Below are positions 52,058 to 60,791 of a stretch of 64,000 nucleotides of DNA, one piece after another (position 1 is the first letter of the stretch; every line of letters begins with the position of its first letter). The notes under the pieces are model-generated. The model ran no database searches and was not told where the DNA came from. It saw nothing but the letters and a program-made list of their open reading frames with translations. Location of the stretch: contig JAEURQ010000002.1 in NCBI GenBank assembly GCA_016788425.1, forward strand, positions 1,033,702 through 1,097,701. Reading direction: 5' to 3'. The DNA is from Chthonomonas sp. GTDB lineage: Bacteria; Armatimonadota; Fimbriimonadia; Fimbriimonadales; Fimbriimonadaceae. Made by a program: the position numbers and the translations under genes.

Positions 52058-53398
52058 ATGCCCGCAACAATGCGGGCCACTTTTTGCCTCATGGTTGACG
52101 CGCTACTGCAGAAAATTTCCGACCGATCTTATGTTGTGGGGATCGTCGGCTTGGGCTACGTGGGCTTGCCCCTCGCCCTCACCGCCATCGAAGCCGGGTT
52201 CCGCGTGGTCGGCCTGGACATCGATGGCGAAAAAATGAAGCGCCTGCAAGCGGGCGAAACCTACATTGAGCACATCGGCGCGGAGCGCGTGAAGAGTGCC
52301 GTCGCGACCGGTCGCCTCGCGGTGTCGAACGACTTTGCTCAAGCGGCGGTGCCAGACTGCCTTATCCTCTGTGTGCCGACGCCGCTGGGTCGTCACCTGG
52401 AGCCCGACATCAGCTACATCACCAACACGATGGCGAGCCTGTTGCCGCACGTTCGCGAGGGGCAACTGATTTCGCTGGAAAGCACGACCTACCCGGGGAC
52501 AACGCAAGAGACCGTGGTCGCCCCGCTGGAATCGCAAGGCTTTAAGGTCGGCACCAATGTGTTTGTGGCCTACTCCCCGGAACGCGAAGATCCGGGCAAC
52601 CCCGACTTCGAAACGCGCACCATTCCCAAGGTGGTGGGCGGCCACTGCAAGCCGTGCCTTCGCCTCGCCTCGGCCCTCTACAGTCAAATCGTGGATCGCA
52701 TTCACGAGGTCAGCACGCTGGAAGTCGCCGAGACCGCAAAGCTACTGGAAAACATTTACCGCGCCGTCAACATCGGCCTGGTCAACGAAATGAAGGTCGT
52801 GACCGATCGCATGGGCATTGATATATGGGAAGTGATTCGCGCCGCCGCGACCAAGCCCTTTGGCTTCACGCCCTTCTATCCCGGCCCCGGGCTTGGCGGG
52901 CACTGCATCCCCATTGACCCGTTTTATCTGACTTGGAAGGCCAAGGAGTTTGGCGTCCACACCCGCTTTATCGAATTGGCCGGGCAGATGAACCACGAGA
53001 TGCCGCGCTACGTGGTGCAAAAAACCATGGACGGCCTTAACGCGCAAGGCAAACCGATTCGCGGAGCCAAGATTTTGGTGCTCGGCATTGCCTACAAGCC
53101 CGACATTGACGACGCTCGCGAATCGCCGAGCTGCGAGATCATGGAGATTCTGCGCGAGTACGGCGCGGAAATCGCCTACACGGATCCCCACTTCCCTGAG
53201 TTCCCCCGGATGCGCGAGCACCGCTTTGAGCTGACCTCGGTGCCGTTTACAGCGACTGACCTCGCCCAGTTTGATTGCGCGATTTTGGCGACCGATCATA
53301 AGGCCTTTGATTACGACATGCTGCTCGCCAGTTGCCCGCTGATCATCGATGCTCGGGGTCGGTACAAGCGCGGAACTCCGCGCGTGGTTCATGCCTAG
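52058..53398 (+). CDS. UDP-N-acetylglucosamine 6-dehydrogenase-type enzyme
   Basis: A 446-residue nucleotide-sugar dehydrogenase of the WbpA/TviB group. It has the NAD motif GIVGLGYVGLPLAL, YSPEREDPGNPDFETR, the catalytic Cys in GPGLGGHCIPIDPFYL and KILVLGIAYKPDIDD. These enzymes oxidise UDP-GlcNAc to UDP-GlcNAcA for surface polysaccharides. The conserved part begins at MVDALLQKISDRSYV (52091), so the first 11 residues may be an upstream frame. No other sugar genes are adjacent. Confidence 0.9.
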   Translation: MPATMRATFCLMVDALLQKISDRSYVVGIVGLGYVGLPLALTAIEAGFRVVGLDIDGEKMKRLQAGETYIEHIGAERVKSAVATGRLAVSNDFAQAAVPDCLILCVPTPLGRHLEPDISYITNTMASLLPHVREGQLISLESTTYPGTTQETVVAPLESQGFKVGTNVFVAYSPEREDPGNPDFETRTIPKVVGGHCKPCLRLASALYSQIVDRIHEVSTLEVAETAKLLENIYRAVNIGLVNEMKVVTDRMGIDIWEVIRAAATKPFGFTPFYPGPGLGGHCIPIDPFYLTWKAKEFGVHTRFIELAGQMNHEMPRYVVQKTMDGLNAQGKPIRGAKILVLGIAYKPDIDDARESPSCEIMEILREYGAEIAYTDPHFPEFPRMREHRFELTSVPFTATDLAQFDCAILATDHKAFDYDMLLASCPLIIDARGRYKRGTPRVVHA

Positions 53399-53510
53399 CG
53401 CGTCGGAAGCATGTCTCCCGTAATGGACTCGACGCGCGACCGATAGCTGAGCCACGGAATCATCAAATTAGGCAAAGGCAACCAGCCGGCGCGCTCGCAG
53501 ACTATTGGTC

Positions 53511-54353
53511 ATGCGACGCGCATTCACTCTCATTGAGCTCTTGGTCGTCATTGCGATCATCGCGATTCTCGCGGCGATCCTGTTCCCCGTTTTCACGCAG
53601 GCAAAAGCCAGCGCCAAGAAAACCGCGTCGATCAGCAACCTCAAGCAAGTCGGGCTCGCCTCGGTCATGTACGTGGATGCCCATGACGATTCGATGCCGC
53701 CGCTGTTTACCGACAACCCGCTGGACATGCAATATCCCACGGCGCAAGGCTTTGTTTACTGGGGGCTTTTGATTCAGCCGTACGCCAAGAGCACGAAGAT
53801 TCTGCTGTGCCCGGCCGACACCAAGGACGACCCCGCCACGCGAGACGCGAGCGGTCGCGGCCGATTCGACCCGGCCAACCAGTACAAGGATTATCTGCTC
53901 GGCGCGAACTCGAGCTACGGCCTGAACTACAAGTATCTGAACGTGCGCACCGACGCTCCGAACCCGAACGGCATGGGCCGCATTCCCTATTGGTACGCGG
54001 GCGTGCCGACGACGAGCCTGGGATATCCGGCCGACACGGTGATGATGGCCGAGGCGACCATGAAGGACCTTTCGTCGAGTTCGCTGAGCGGCGGCGCGCC
54101 GACCCCCGTGCGCAACCCCATCGGATTCTCGCGGATCGATCCGCCGAGCGGCGCGCCGAACCGAGCCCCCTGGACGGGATTCACGTATCCGGACGCGCGG
54201 TCGCAAGGTCAGCTGTGGCCACGATTCTCGACCGACAAGGTGATCGTCACGTGGGTGGACGGTCACGTGAAGCCAATTGCGGTGCGAGCCTTGGTCGGGC
54301 CGAACACGACCACCGAGACGCTTGACCGCTCGTGGAACGGCGTCGGCCAATAA
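53511..54353 (+). CDS. prepilin-like DUF1559-type protein 2
   Basis: A 280-residue protein with prepilin leader MRRA then [20 protein letters not shown] (Glu5 present), followed by [15 protein letters not shown]. The C-terminus has [19 protein letters not shown], the same end signature as the prepilin at 45743. It is a paralog of that gene but has no riboswitch. A TTG at 53505 also fits, but ATG 53511 begins the leader. It is followed after 25 bp by a perfect 12-bp dyad that overlaps the start of the histidine kinase gene. Confidence 0.88.
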   Translation: MRRAFTLIELLVVIAIIAILAAILFPVFTQAKASAKKTASISNLKQVGLASVMYVDAHDDSMPPLFTDNPLDMQYPTAQGFVYWGLLIQPYAKSTKILLCPADTKDDPATRDASGRGRFDPANQYKDYLLGANSSYGLNYKYLNVRTDAPNPNGMGRIPYWYAGVPTTSLGYPADTVMMAEATMKDLSSSSLSGGAPTPVRNPIGFSRIDPPSGAPNRAPWTGFTYPDARSQGQLWPRFSTDKVIVTWVDGHVKPIAVRALVGPNTTTETLDRSWNGVGQ

Positions 54354-54378
54354 TTCACCAAACCCTTACACCTTTCTT

Positions 54379-54409
54379 ACGCTACCTTCGGTATTTTCGA
54401 AGGTAGCGT
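54379..54409 (+). promoter_or_regulatory. perfect 12-bp inverted repeat over the kinase ribosome-binding site and start codon
   Basis: ACGCTACCTTCG (54379-54390) pairs with CGAAGGTAGCGT (54398-54409) around a 7-nt loop. The 3' arm contains GAAGG (54399-54403), the likely Shine-Dalgarno, and the first two bases of the GTG start (54408). No T-run follows. It may be a terminator for the prepilin, an RNA switch that hides the ribosome-binding site, or a protein-binding operator. Confidence 0.75.
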
Positions 54410-56312
54410 GATTCGTTATAAGAATTCCCTGCCGTCTTGGTTCCCCTACGTTGTGGCCGTAGGCGGAACGTTGCTGATTGCCTTGCTGCGATACTCCATT
54501 AAAGATGCGGCGGGCACGCGCGCGCCACTGATTTTCTTTACGATCCCCATTTCCATCGCCGCGTTCTACGGGGGTGCACGACCGGGACTCCTTGCCTCTG
54601 CGCTTTCGCTGATCATCGGGACTTACTTCTTCCTCACACCGGACAAGACTTTCCTTATCAATAGTGCGGGCGACGCCATCGCTTTGGTGGGCTCACTACT
54701 TGCGTGGCTGGTCATCTGCGGACTCGGGGAACTTCTCCGCGTCGCCAACGAAAACGAAGAGAAGGCGCAGAAATCTCTCGCGGCGAGCAACGAAAGCTAT
54801 CAAACCGTTCTGGACCGCATGAGCGACGGCTTCTATGCGCTGGACAAGGATTGGAACGTGACGTTCGCAAACCGGGCGTTGCTCGAACTGGTGCAATCTG
54901 ATTACGACGCGGTTGTCGGGAAGCACTTCCTCCAAGCATTTGACTACGCGGGGAATCAGCACCTGTTTGAAGAGCTCCAGGCGGTTTCAAGTAATCCAAC
55001 GGGGCTCAACATTGTAAAGGTCGCGGATGAAGCTGGACAACTCCATTTCGAACTTCGCGTGTATGGCTCAACCGAGCAGAAAGCGCCGACCGGCGTGTTT
55101 GTCCAAAACGTCTCAGAGAAGGTTGTTTTGGAACGGTTGCGCGAGCAGCAGCTGGCTGACGAGCGCGCAAAGCGGAGCGATGCCGAGCAAGCCAACCGGA
55201 TGAAGGACGAATTTGTGGCGACTTTGAGCCACGAGCTACGAACGCCGCTCACCGCAATCGTCGGTTGGACCGATATCCTGCGCTCAAAAATCGACAAGTA
55301 TCCTGAAATTGAAGAGGGCATCGAAACCATTGACCGCTCCGTGAGACTGCAAGCGCAGCTGATTGACGACCTACTCGACATGAGCCGAATTGTCACCGGC
55401 CAGTTAAGCTATTCCTGGGAGGTTCTGGACATCGCCGAACTGGCGCAGGAAGTGGTGCGCGATATGACCTTGCGCGCCCAGGATTCTCATCGCGGCCTAA
55501 GCCTAGCCGTGGAGGCTGATGACCTTTACGTTCGCGGCGACCACTTGCGACTGTCTCAAGTGATCGGAAACCTGGTGTCCAACAGCCTCAAGTTTACGAA
55601 TCCAAACGGCAAGATTGAGGTACGTGTGGGTGCGCGGCAGGGTCAGGCGGTCATCACGGTAATGGACGACGGCATCGGGATTGAGCCGAGCGTTGTGCCT
55701 CAAATTTTCGAAAAGTTCCAGCAAGCCAACGCCACGATTACCAGGGAGCGAGGCGGCCTTGGGCTCGGTCTCGCCATTGTCCGGCAACTTGTCGAGGCAC
55801 ATGGCGGGTCGGTGACGGCCACCAGCGCAGGTCTTAACCGCGGCAGTACATTTGAAGTGCTTCTGCCGCTCGCCATTGCACCGCCCACCGAAATTACGCC
55901 TCGGGATGACGCTCAAGCGGGCCGCGACCCGGTTCAGTGCCGGATCATGCTGGTGGAGGATGACGAGGTGACGCGGCACATGCTAACGACCTTGCTGACT
56001 TCATCGGGCGCCGAAGTGTTTGACTTCCCCTCCGTGGACGACGCCGAGGCATCGCTGGATGTGCTGCGGCCTGACCTCTTGATTAGCGACATTGGTATGC
56101 CGATGCGCGATGGCTACGACATGGTGCGCGTTCTGCGGGCCTCGCGCGAGACGCAGATCGCCCGAACTCCGGCGATTGCTTTGACCGCCTTCGCCCAGAC
56201 GGAAGACCGCGAGGCGGCCATTGCGGCCGGCTTTGATCTGCACGTCCCCAAGCCGGTGCGACGCGACGATCTATTGCACGCGATTCGCCGGCTTCGCGCG
56301 CAGACTCGCTAG
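54408..56312 (+). CDS. hybrid sensor histidine kinase with receiver domain
   Basis: A 634-residue hybrid kinase. Four membrane helices (about 15-110) resemble the KdpD-type DUF4118 membrane unit, followed by a PAS domain (about 125-240), HisKA with the phosphorylated His in TLSHELRTPL (H275), a HATPase domain with N (RLSQVIGNLVSNSLKF), G1 (VMDDGIGI) and G2 (RGGLGLGLAI) motifs, and a receiver domain with the phosphoacceptor Asp in LISDIGMPM (D561). GTG 54408 is the only start before the first helix. The KdpE-like regulator at 58177 could be a partner, but is 1.9 kb away. Confidence 0.92.
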   Translation: MIRYKNSLPSWFPYVVAVGGTLLIALLRYSIKDAAGTRAPLIFFTIPISIAAFYGGARPGLLASALSLIIGTYFFLTPDKTFLINSAGDAIALVGSLLAWLVICGLGELLRVANENEEKAQKSLAASNESYQTVLDRMSDGFYALDKDWNVTFANRALLELVQSDYDAVVGKHFLQAFDYAGNQHLFEELQAVSSNPTGLNIVKVADEAGQLHFELRVYGSTEQKAPTGVFVQNVSEKVVLERLREQQLADERAKRSDAEQANRMKDEFVATLSHELRTPLTAIVGWTDILRSKIDKYPEIEEGIETIDRSVRLQAQLIDDLLDMSRIVTGQLSYSWEVLDIAELAQEVVRDMTLRAQDSHRGLSLAVEADDLYVRGDHLRLSQVIGNLVSNSLKFTNPNGKIEVRVGARQGQAVITVMDDGIGIEPSVVPQIFEKFQQANATITRERGGLGLGLAIVRQLVEAHGGSVTATSAGLNRGSTFEVLLPLAIAPPTEITPRDDAQAGRDPVQCRIMLVEDDEVTRHMLTTLLTSSGAEVFDFPSVDDAEASLDVLRPDLLISDIGMPMRDGYDMVRVLRASRETQIARTPAIALTAFAQTEDREAAIAAGFDLHVPKPVRRDDLLHAIRRLRAQTR

Positions 56313-56313
56313 G

Positions 56314-56550
56314 CTACTTCTGGTCGAGCCGCCGATCCATGGCGGCTTGATAGCCTTCCAATCCGGCGTAAGTCAGGATCGGCTTGAGGAAGCTGACCAA
56401 GATGGCCGCGACGATGGTCGCGCCAAGGAACCCACCGAGCCCGGCCAGCAAACCATTGCGCAGCGAGAGCCGCCAATCTTTCTGCGCGGCGAGCTGCAGC
56501 TCCAGCAGGCGATTCATCTCGCGAAGTTCGTGAACAAGATCGTCTTCCAC
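56314..56550 (-). CDS. small membrane protein, DUF5665-like
   Basis: A 78-residue protein. An amphipathic N-terminal helix (EDDLVHELREMNRLLELQL) is followed by one hydrophobic segment (LRNGLLAGLGGFLGATIVAAILVSFL in parts: GLLAGLGGFLGATIVAA) and a charged tail. The layout resembles DUF5665, though this was judged by eye. It converges on the kinase gene with a 1-bp gap. Confidence 0.65.
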   Translation of the reverse strand: MEDDLVHELREMNRLLELQLAAQKDWRLSLRNGLLAGLGGFLGATIVAAILVSFLKPILTYAGLEGYQAAMDRRLDQK

Positions 56551-56562
56551 GATAGAACAAAC

Positions 56563-56591
56563 GAAAAAAGTGCCGGTGCAGATGCACCGGC
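56563..56591 (-). terminator. terminator after the 145-residue gene
   Basis: On the minus strand, stem GCCGGTGC/GCACCGGC (56591-56572) with a 4-nt loop, then a T-run formed by the A-run at 56564-56569. It closes the sigma-factor operon. Confidence 0.88.
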
Positions 56592-56615
56592 CAGTAGTAG
56601 TTTTCGCAGGGGATG

Positions 56616-57053
56616 TTAAGTTTGCGGGCGTTGGTTCGGTTGCTCGTTTAGCTCGCGAACCGCCTTGCGATACCCATCGCCGAGGTTGCCGAGAGCGGCT
56701 CCGATGGAGTCTCGCATCTCACCCCACGCGTCGGGCGCGTTGTCCTTCATGCGGTTAAGGTTGGCGCGCAACTCTTCCATTTGGGCGCGGACGGCCCGCT
56801 TCGATTCGTCCCACCATTCCTTCGGCTGGGTCGCATTTTCCTCTTCAAACCGGCGGTAGTCGGTTTCGAACAACTTCAGGTGCGAGTCGGCTTGATCATA
56901 GTCAAAGTCCTCCCCATACTGAGGTCGGCTGCCCGCCGGCTGGTCTCGCCGGTTATCGGTTTGCGCCTGGTTCGGCACGTCGGGTGTCGGTGCCATCGCG
57001 TTCGGCGAGCGATTGACATCCTGAGTGTTGTCAAAGGTGTTCTCACTATTCAT
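56616..57053 (-). CDS. unknown charged helical protein
   Basis: A 145-residue cytoplasmic protein: disordered Asn/Pro/Gln-rich N-terminus (about 1-55), then an amphipathic helical region (EEENATQPKEWWDESKRAV, then MEELRANLNRMKDN) that may form a coiled coil. No family recognised. It is the last gene of an operon led by an ECF sigma factor. Confidence 0.6.
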   Translation of the reverse strand: MNSENTFDNTQDVNRSPNAMAPTPDVPNQAQTDNRRDQPAGSRPQYGEDFDYDQADSHLKLFETDYRRFEEENATQPKEWWDESKRAVRAQMEELRANLNRMKDNAPDAWGEMRDSIGAALGNLGDGYRKAVRELNEQPNQRPQT

Positions 57054-57068
57054 TAGTTTCCTCCAGAT

Positions 57069-57233
57069 TTAAGCGGTGCGGCCCTTCTTAAAGAGCAGCG
57101 AAAGTACGAACATCACAAGAAAGATCAGGAACAGAATCTTTGCGATTCCAGCCGAGGCTCCAGCAAGAGTGCCGAACCCAAGGACTCCAGCGATCAGTGC
57201 GATGACGAGAAAAACGACAGCGTAATGTAACAT
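57069..57233 (-). CDS. DUF1328 small membrane protein
   Basis: A 54-residue protein, beginning [20 protein letters not shown], then [20 protein letters not shown] and [14 protein letters not shown]. This is the DUF1328/YtjA pattern: two hydrophobic helices with a Gly/Ala-rich loop and a basic tail. Such proteins are widespread and often linked to stress. It lies in an operon with an ECF sigma factor, a 68-residue protein and the 145-residue protein. Confidence 0.88.
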   Translation of the reverse strand: MLHYAVVFLVIALIAGVLGFGTLAGASAGIAKILFLIFLVMFVLSLLFKKGRTA

Positions 57234-57244
57234 GACTTTTCTTC

Positions 57245-57451
57245 CTAACTTGTGGTCGGTGTCGCGCTGGTTTGCTCTTGCTTATCCTTGCCAAAGGCAG
57301 ACCAAGCGGCGGTTGCGGCGGTCACACTGGTGGTTAACGCCTTGATGAAATTTTGTCGGCCTACCTTGCGGAGTACCGCGAAGGCAAGAATCCCGGCGAC
57401 GGCGCTGAGCGCCACAGCAATTTGCTTCTTGTTATCGGTTACGTGATTCAT
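57245..57451 (-). CDS. small membrane protein of 68 residues
   Basis: One hydrophobic helix ([20 protein letters not shown]) after a short charged N-terminus, then a basic and Ser/Thr/Ala-rich segment. No family recognised. Its ATG overlaps the sigma-factor stop (ATGA), so translation is coupled. Lies between the sigma gene and the DUF1328 gene. Confidence 0.7.
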   Translation of the reverse strand: MNHVTDNKKQIAVALSAVAGILAFAVLRKVGRQNFIKALTTSVTAATAAWSAFGKDKQEQTSATPTTS

Positions 57452-58068
57452 ATCAGGGTCTCCTTCATGTAGGGGTCTTGCACGCCTTGCGTCACCATGA
57501 CGTGGCGGATAGCGGCTTGGAACGCGCGGCGAGCCCGGTGGATGCGAGACTTGAGACTCGACACCTTGCGATGCATCGCCTCGGCAATCTCGGCTCGATC
57601 AAGGTCGCCCTGTGAAAGCAACTTGATGATTGCCTGATCCTTTTCGTTGAGCAAAGCATATGCCTTTTCGAACAGCTCCGATGCCGTGCTTTCCATCAGA
57701 ACTTCCTCCGGAGTCAGCGTATCTGCGGCAGGATCAAAGGTGTGATCATCGTCACTGAGTTGACCAAACGAAACCGTGCTCACTCGGCGATTCATACGGC
57801 GCAACTTATCTAGGAAGGTGCACTTGATGATCTGGCGGAGCCAAGCTTCCGAAGCGCGGCGATCGTCGTAGCGATCAAACGCTTGGAAAGCCTTAATCAT
57901 CGAATCTTGATAAATGTCTTCTGCCTCATCAACATTACGAGTTAACTTCAGACAGAAGGCGCGAGCGCCCTTTTCGTTTTGTTGTCGAAACTCCTCAAAG
58001 CAAGTGGCCGAAACAACGGCCCATTCCATTTGGCGGGTATTCGACTGTTCAGTGATTGTTTCTTTCAT
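57448..58068 (-). CDS. ECF RNA polymerase sigma factor 2
   Basis: A 206-residue sigma factor. Region 2 has RNVDEAEDIYQDSMIKAFQA (then RRASEAWLRQIIKCTFLDKLRR) and region 4 has LLNEKDQAIIKLLSQGDLDRAEIAEAM (in parts: LLNEKDQAIIKLL, DRAEIAEAM) with KVSSLKSRIHRARRAF. A hairpin AGCCGA/TCGGCT (58081-58096) and GGAG precede its ATG. It leads the 68-residue, DUF1328 and 145-residue genes, so it may control its own stress operon. No anti-sigma gene is adjacent. Confidence 0.9.
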   Translation of the reverse strand: MKETITEQSNTRQMEWAVVSATCFEEFRQQNEKGARAFCLKLTRNVDEAEDIYQDSMIKAFQAFDRYDDRRASEAWLRQIIKCTFLDKLRRMNRRVSTVSFGQLSDDDHTFDPAADTLTPEEVLMESTASELFEKAYALLNEKDQAIIKLLSQGDLDRAEIAEAMHRKVSSLKSRIHRARRAFQAAIRHVMVTQGVQDPYMKETLI

Positions 58069-58103
58069 CGTCCCATCTCCAGCCGATTGCTCGGCTACAT
58101 AGG

Positions 58104-58131
58104 ACTATACGTCAGTAAAAATAAGAGGCAA
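58104..58131 (-). promoter_or_regulatory. promoter of the ECF-sigma stress operon
   Basis: On the minus strand TTGCCT (58131-58126), a 16-bp spacer and TATAGT (58109-58104), a housekeeping-type promoter. It leaves a leader of about 30 nt with a small hairpin. Confidence 0.65.
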
Positions 58132-58176
58132 GCTAGAGAAAGCCTGCCTTCTATAAGAGTTGCGTAGGAAAGATTC

Positions 58177-58893
58177 TTAGCCTAAAAGGCGATATCCGAC
58201 CCTAGGTTCGGTCATGATCAGCTTCGGATTGCCCGGATCATCCTCCAGCTTTTTGCGGAGATAGCCCACATAGACGCGCAGATATTGCGCCTCTTCGGAG
58301 TACTCGTCGCCCCACACCGCGGCCAGAATCTGACGCTGCGTGACCACGCGCCCGGCGTGCTTGGCCAGGAACACGAGCAGTTTGTACTCGATCGGCGTAA
58401 GGTGAACCACCTCGTTTGAGCGCTTCACCGAGCGGCCTAGCTGATCGATCTCGAGTTCGCCAAACCGAAGCACGGCATCTTCATGCGCGGCCTTAATGCC
58501 TTGGGTGCGCCGCCAAGCCACGCGGATCCGGGCGAGCAGCTCGTTCACGCTAAACGGCTTGGTTACGTAGTCGTCCGCTCCGGCTTCCAATGCGTTGATC
58601 TTGTCATCCTCAGCGCCTTGGGCCGAAACAAAGATCACCGGAACCGAAGACCAGCTCCGAATCTCTTTGATGACAGAAACCCCGTCCATGTCGGGAAGGC
58701 CCATGTCGAGCAGCACGATTTCTGGCTTTTGCTTGGCAATCGCGGCAATTCCATCCAGGCCATTTTCGCACTCAATAAGCTTAAATTCGGTATCCGAAAG
58801 GGCCGCGCCGATCAGGCGGCGAATCGCCACGTCATCCTCTATGCAGAGGACAACAATTTTTTGGTCGTGTAAAGAGTTCGTCTCAGAGTTCAT
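58177..58893 (-). CDS. OmpR/KdpE-family response regulator
   Basis: A 238-residue regulator. The receiver domain has the acidic pocket (CIEDD), phosphoacceptor Asp in LLDMGLPD (D63) and the Lys in YVTKPF. The C-terminal winged helix (about 130-235) contains LTPIEYKLLVFLAKHAGRVV, then QYLRVYVGYLRKKLE and the closing EPRVGYRLLG. It looks most like KdpE. No kdpD or kdpFABC genes are adjacent; the hybrid kinase at 54408 is a distant candidate partner. Confidence 0.92.
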   Translation of the reverse strand: MNSETNSLHDQKIVVLCIEDDVAIRRLIGAALSDTEFKLIECENGLDGIAAIAKQKPEIVLLDMGLPDMDGVSVIKEIRSWSSVPVIFVSAQGAEDDKINALEAGADDYVTKPFSVNELLARIRVAWRRTQGIKAAHEDAVLRFGELEIDQLGRSVKRSNEVVHLTPIEYKLLVFLAKHAGRVVTQRQILAAVWGDEYSEEAQYLRVYVGYLRKKLEDDPGNPKLIMTEPRVGYRLLG

Positions 58894-58934
58894 GCGGGGT
58901 TCAAATTTATCTTACTGCGGCAATGACCGGAACG

Positions 58935-59699
58935 TCACTGTTCTCCCCGCCGAGCCACAATCACGGTTTGATGAAGTAAGAAACTCCATTCCCCGTTTTC
59001 GTCGCACTCAGGACTTAAGTATGACTTCAACGCCCCCGTTGCGGCGCGGAGGATCTCGGTGCACTCCGAGCGTTGCGGTTCTTGCACGCTCATGCGGTCG
59101 AGCCATGTGGTCAGGGGGTAGCGATGATGAAGCGACGATTGATGTTCCACCGCAAAACCCGTTTGCTCGCACCACTCGCGCCACTGCGAGGCAAGATAAT
59201 CGCACACGTGCGAAGGGTCGCGGATGGTCTCGTACTGGTCAAGGGCCTTGCTCGCCAAGACATCTTCCTCAATCCCCACGGTATCCACAAACAAAAACCA
59301 ACCGCCGGGTTTGAGCACCCGGTGAACCTCCGCTAAAAACGTCCAGGGCTGCAAAAAGTGGTGAGCAGCCAAGCGGCAAATCGCGCCATCGAAGCTGGCC
59401 GCCGGAACCGGAAGGTCGTGACAATCCGCTTGCAACACCTCCAGATTCGTAAGGCCCCGGCGCTCGCCTTCGGCCATGGCTACCTCCAGCATGCGGGGTG
59501 TCACATCGCAGAGCGTGACGCGATCGACAAAAGGCGCGACGGCAAAAGCGCAGTGACCCGCGCCAGTGGCCAGATCAATGATGTGGCCGCCGTGGGGCTG
59601 TACCAACTTCATGAAATCCGAGAGCTCGGCCTGGTCGCCGTGGGTAGGGCTGGCAAGGTACTTTTCCGCTTCGCGACCGAACTGTTGCACAACGTCCAT
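58935..59699 (-). CDS. SAM-dependent methyltransferase
   Basis: A 254-residue UbiE/YcgJ-like methyltransferase. The conserved start VVQQFGREAEKYLASPTHGD is followed by the SAM motif IIDLATGAGHCAF, LQADCHDLPVPAASFDGAIC and HRVLKPGGWFLFVDTV. The start is uncertain: ATG 59699 begins the conserved part, while ATG 59750 would add 17 poorly conserved residues. The substrate is unknown. Confidence 0.85.
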   Translation of the reverse strand: MDVVQQFGREAEKYLASPTHGDQAELSDFMKLVQPHGGHIIDLATGAGHCAFAVAPFVDRVTLCDVTPRMLEVAMAEGERRGLTNLEVLQADCHDLPVPAASFDGAICRLAAHHFLQPWTFLAEVHRVLKPGGWFLFVDTVGIEEDVLASKALDQYETIRDPSHVCDYLASQWREWCEQTGFAVEHQSSLHHRYPLTTWLDRMSVQEPQRSECTEILRAATGALKSYLSPECDENGEWSFLLHQTVIVARRGEQ

Positions 59700-59825
59700 G
59701 GGTAAGAGCAGGGTACCAGACGTTGGGACGTGCCAACTATGGTACGTCATAGAGTTGTCATGTCTGGTCACACATGTTTTCAAACTCGACAATAAGGGGG
59801 CAGGACGCTGAGTCCGAGGACGACA

Positions 59826-60683
59826 ATGAAAACACGAACTATTCTCGCAGCTGCTCTTTTGAGCATGACGGTGTTCGCCTCCGCGGACGACCTCTACGGA
59901 GTCTCGCACGGAAGCAACAATATCGACACTTTCTACAAGATCAATACGACCACTGGCGCAGCCACCGCTCAATTCACGTTTAGCGGCAACAACAGCATCA
60001 ACACGAGCGGCCTGACCTACAACCCGGTCACGCAGCGGTTCTTGACGGTGCAGACCCTGAGCGCCTTCTCTTCGCAATTGGTGGAAATCAATCCGTTCTC
60101 CAACACGGCCACCGTCGTGAGCACGGGCATCCCTTCGGCCTTCTTCGAAGGCATCGAGTGGTCAGGTGGCCACGGCGGTCTGGTGGTGAGCCACGGCCCC
60201 GGCGGCTTCTTCAGCGGCAGTTTGGCCCTGCTGAACAACAGCTACGGCCTGATCAGCAACAACAACGCCACGGGCATGGGCGACGGGGACAACCTGTTCT
60301 TGGATGGCAGCGGCGACCTGAATCTCGTTGACGATAACTTCAATGCTGGTGCCCACCGCAACAAGCTGTTCAACCCGTTCGGTGTGTATTCAAGCGCGAC
60401 CTATGGATCGAACATCTACAGCTTCGCTGGCTTTGACGTGGATTACGACCACGCTTGGAAAGTAGACGAAAACCGCTTGTTCCTGACCCGCTTGAACAGC
60501 CTGGCCTGGGTCAATGCTGCCGGGACGGCGATCACCAGCATCGGTGGTTACGGCGCAAGCACCGATGGGACCCTGATCCAAATCCGTGGCATCACGGCGG
60601 CCCGAGTGGTGCCCGAACCGGGTTCCTTCATCGCTCTCGGACTCGGCGGGCTGGCTCTGATTCGCAGCCGCAAGAAAGCCTGA
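59826..60683 (+). CDS. PEP-CTERM secreted protein
   Basis: A 285-residue secreted protein. Signal peptide (MKTRTILAAALLSMTVFASA). The body has propeller-like beta repeats (GLTYNPVTQRFLTVQ, NSLAWVNAAGTAITSI) resembling a DUF4394-type or lactonase-like fold. It ends with VVPEPGSFIALGLGG, a hydrophobic segment and RSRKKA. A GAGG site precedes the ATG. It is not part of the paralogous PEP-CTERM trio. Confidence 0.82.
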   Translation: MKTRTILAAALLSMTVFASADDLYGVSHGSNNIDTFYKINTTTGAATAQFTFSGNNSINTSGLTYNPVTQRFLTVQTLSAFSSQLVEINPFSNTATVVSTGIPSAFFEGIEWSGGHGGLVVSHGPGGFFSGSLALLNNSYGLISNNNATGMGDGDNLFLDGSGDLNLVDDNFNAGAHRNKLFNPFGVYSSATYGSNIYSFAGFDVDYDHAWKVDENRLFLTRLNSLAWVNAAGTAITSIGGYGASTDGTLIQIRGITAARVVPEPGSFIALGLGGLALIRSRKKA

Positions 60684-60716
60684 TCCCGGTCAGTGTGAGT
60701 TCATAGCACGAGAAAG

Positions 60717-60750
60717 TCGCGGGGCCGTTGAAACGGCTCCGCGATTTTTT
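60717..60750 (+). terminator. rho-independent terminator after the PEP-CTERM gene
   Basis: A 12-bp stem with one mismatch (TCGCGG, GCCGT with ACGGC, CCGCGA), tetraloop TGAA, then six T residues. Confidence 0.92.
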
Positions 60751-60778
60751 GTGCCAACACCTGCGCCTCGGGACGCGT

Positions 60779-60784
60779 TATTAT
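60779..60784 (+). promoter_or_regulatory. -10 box (TATTAT) for a leaderless DUF1579 mRNA
   Basis: TATTAT ends 7 nt before the ATG at 60792, with no Shine-Dalgarno between. Confidence 0.55.
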
Positions 60785-60791
60785 AAGACTG

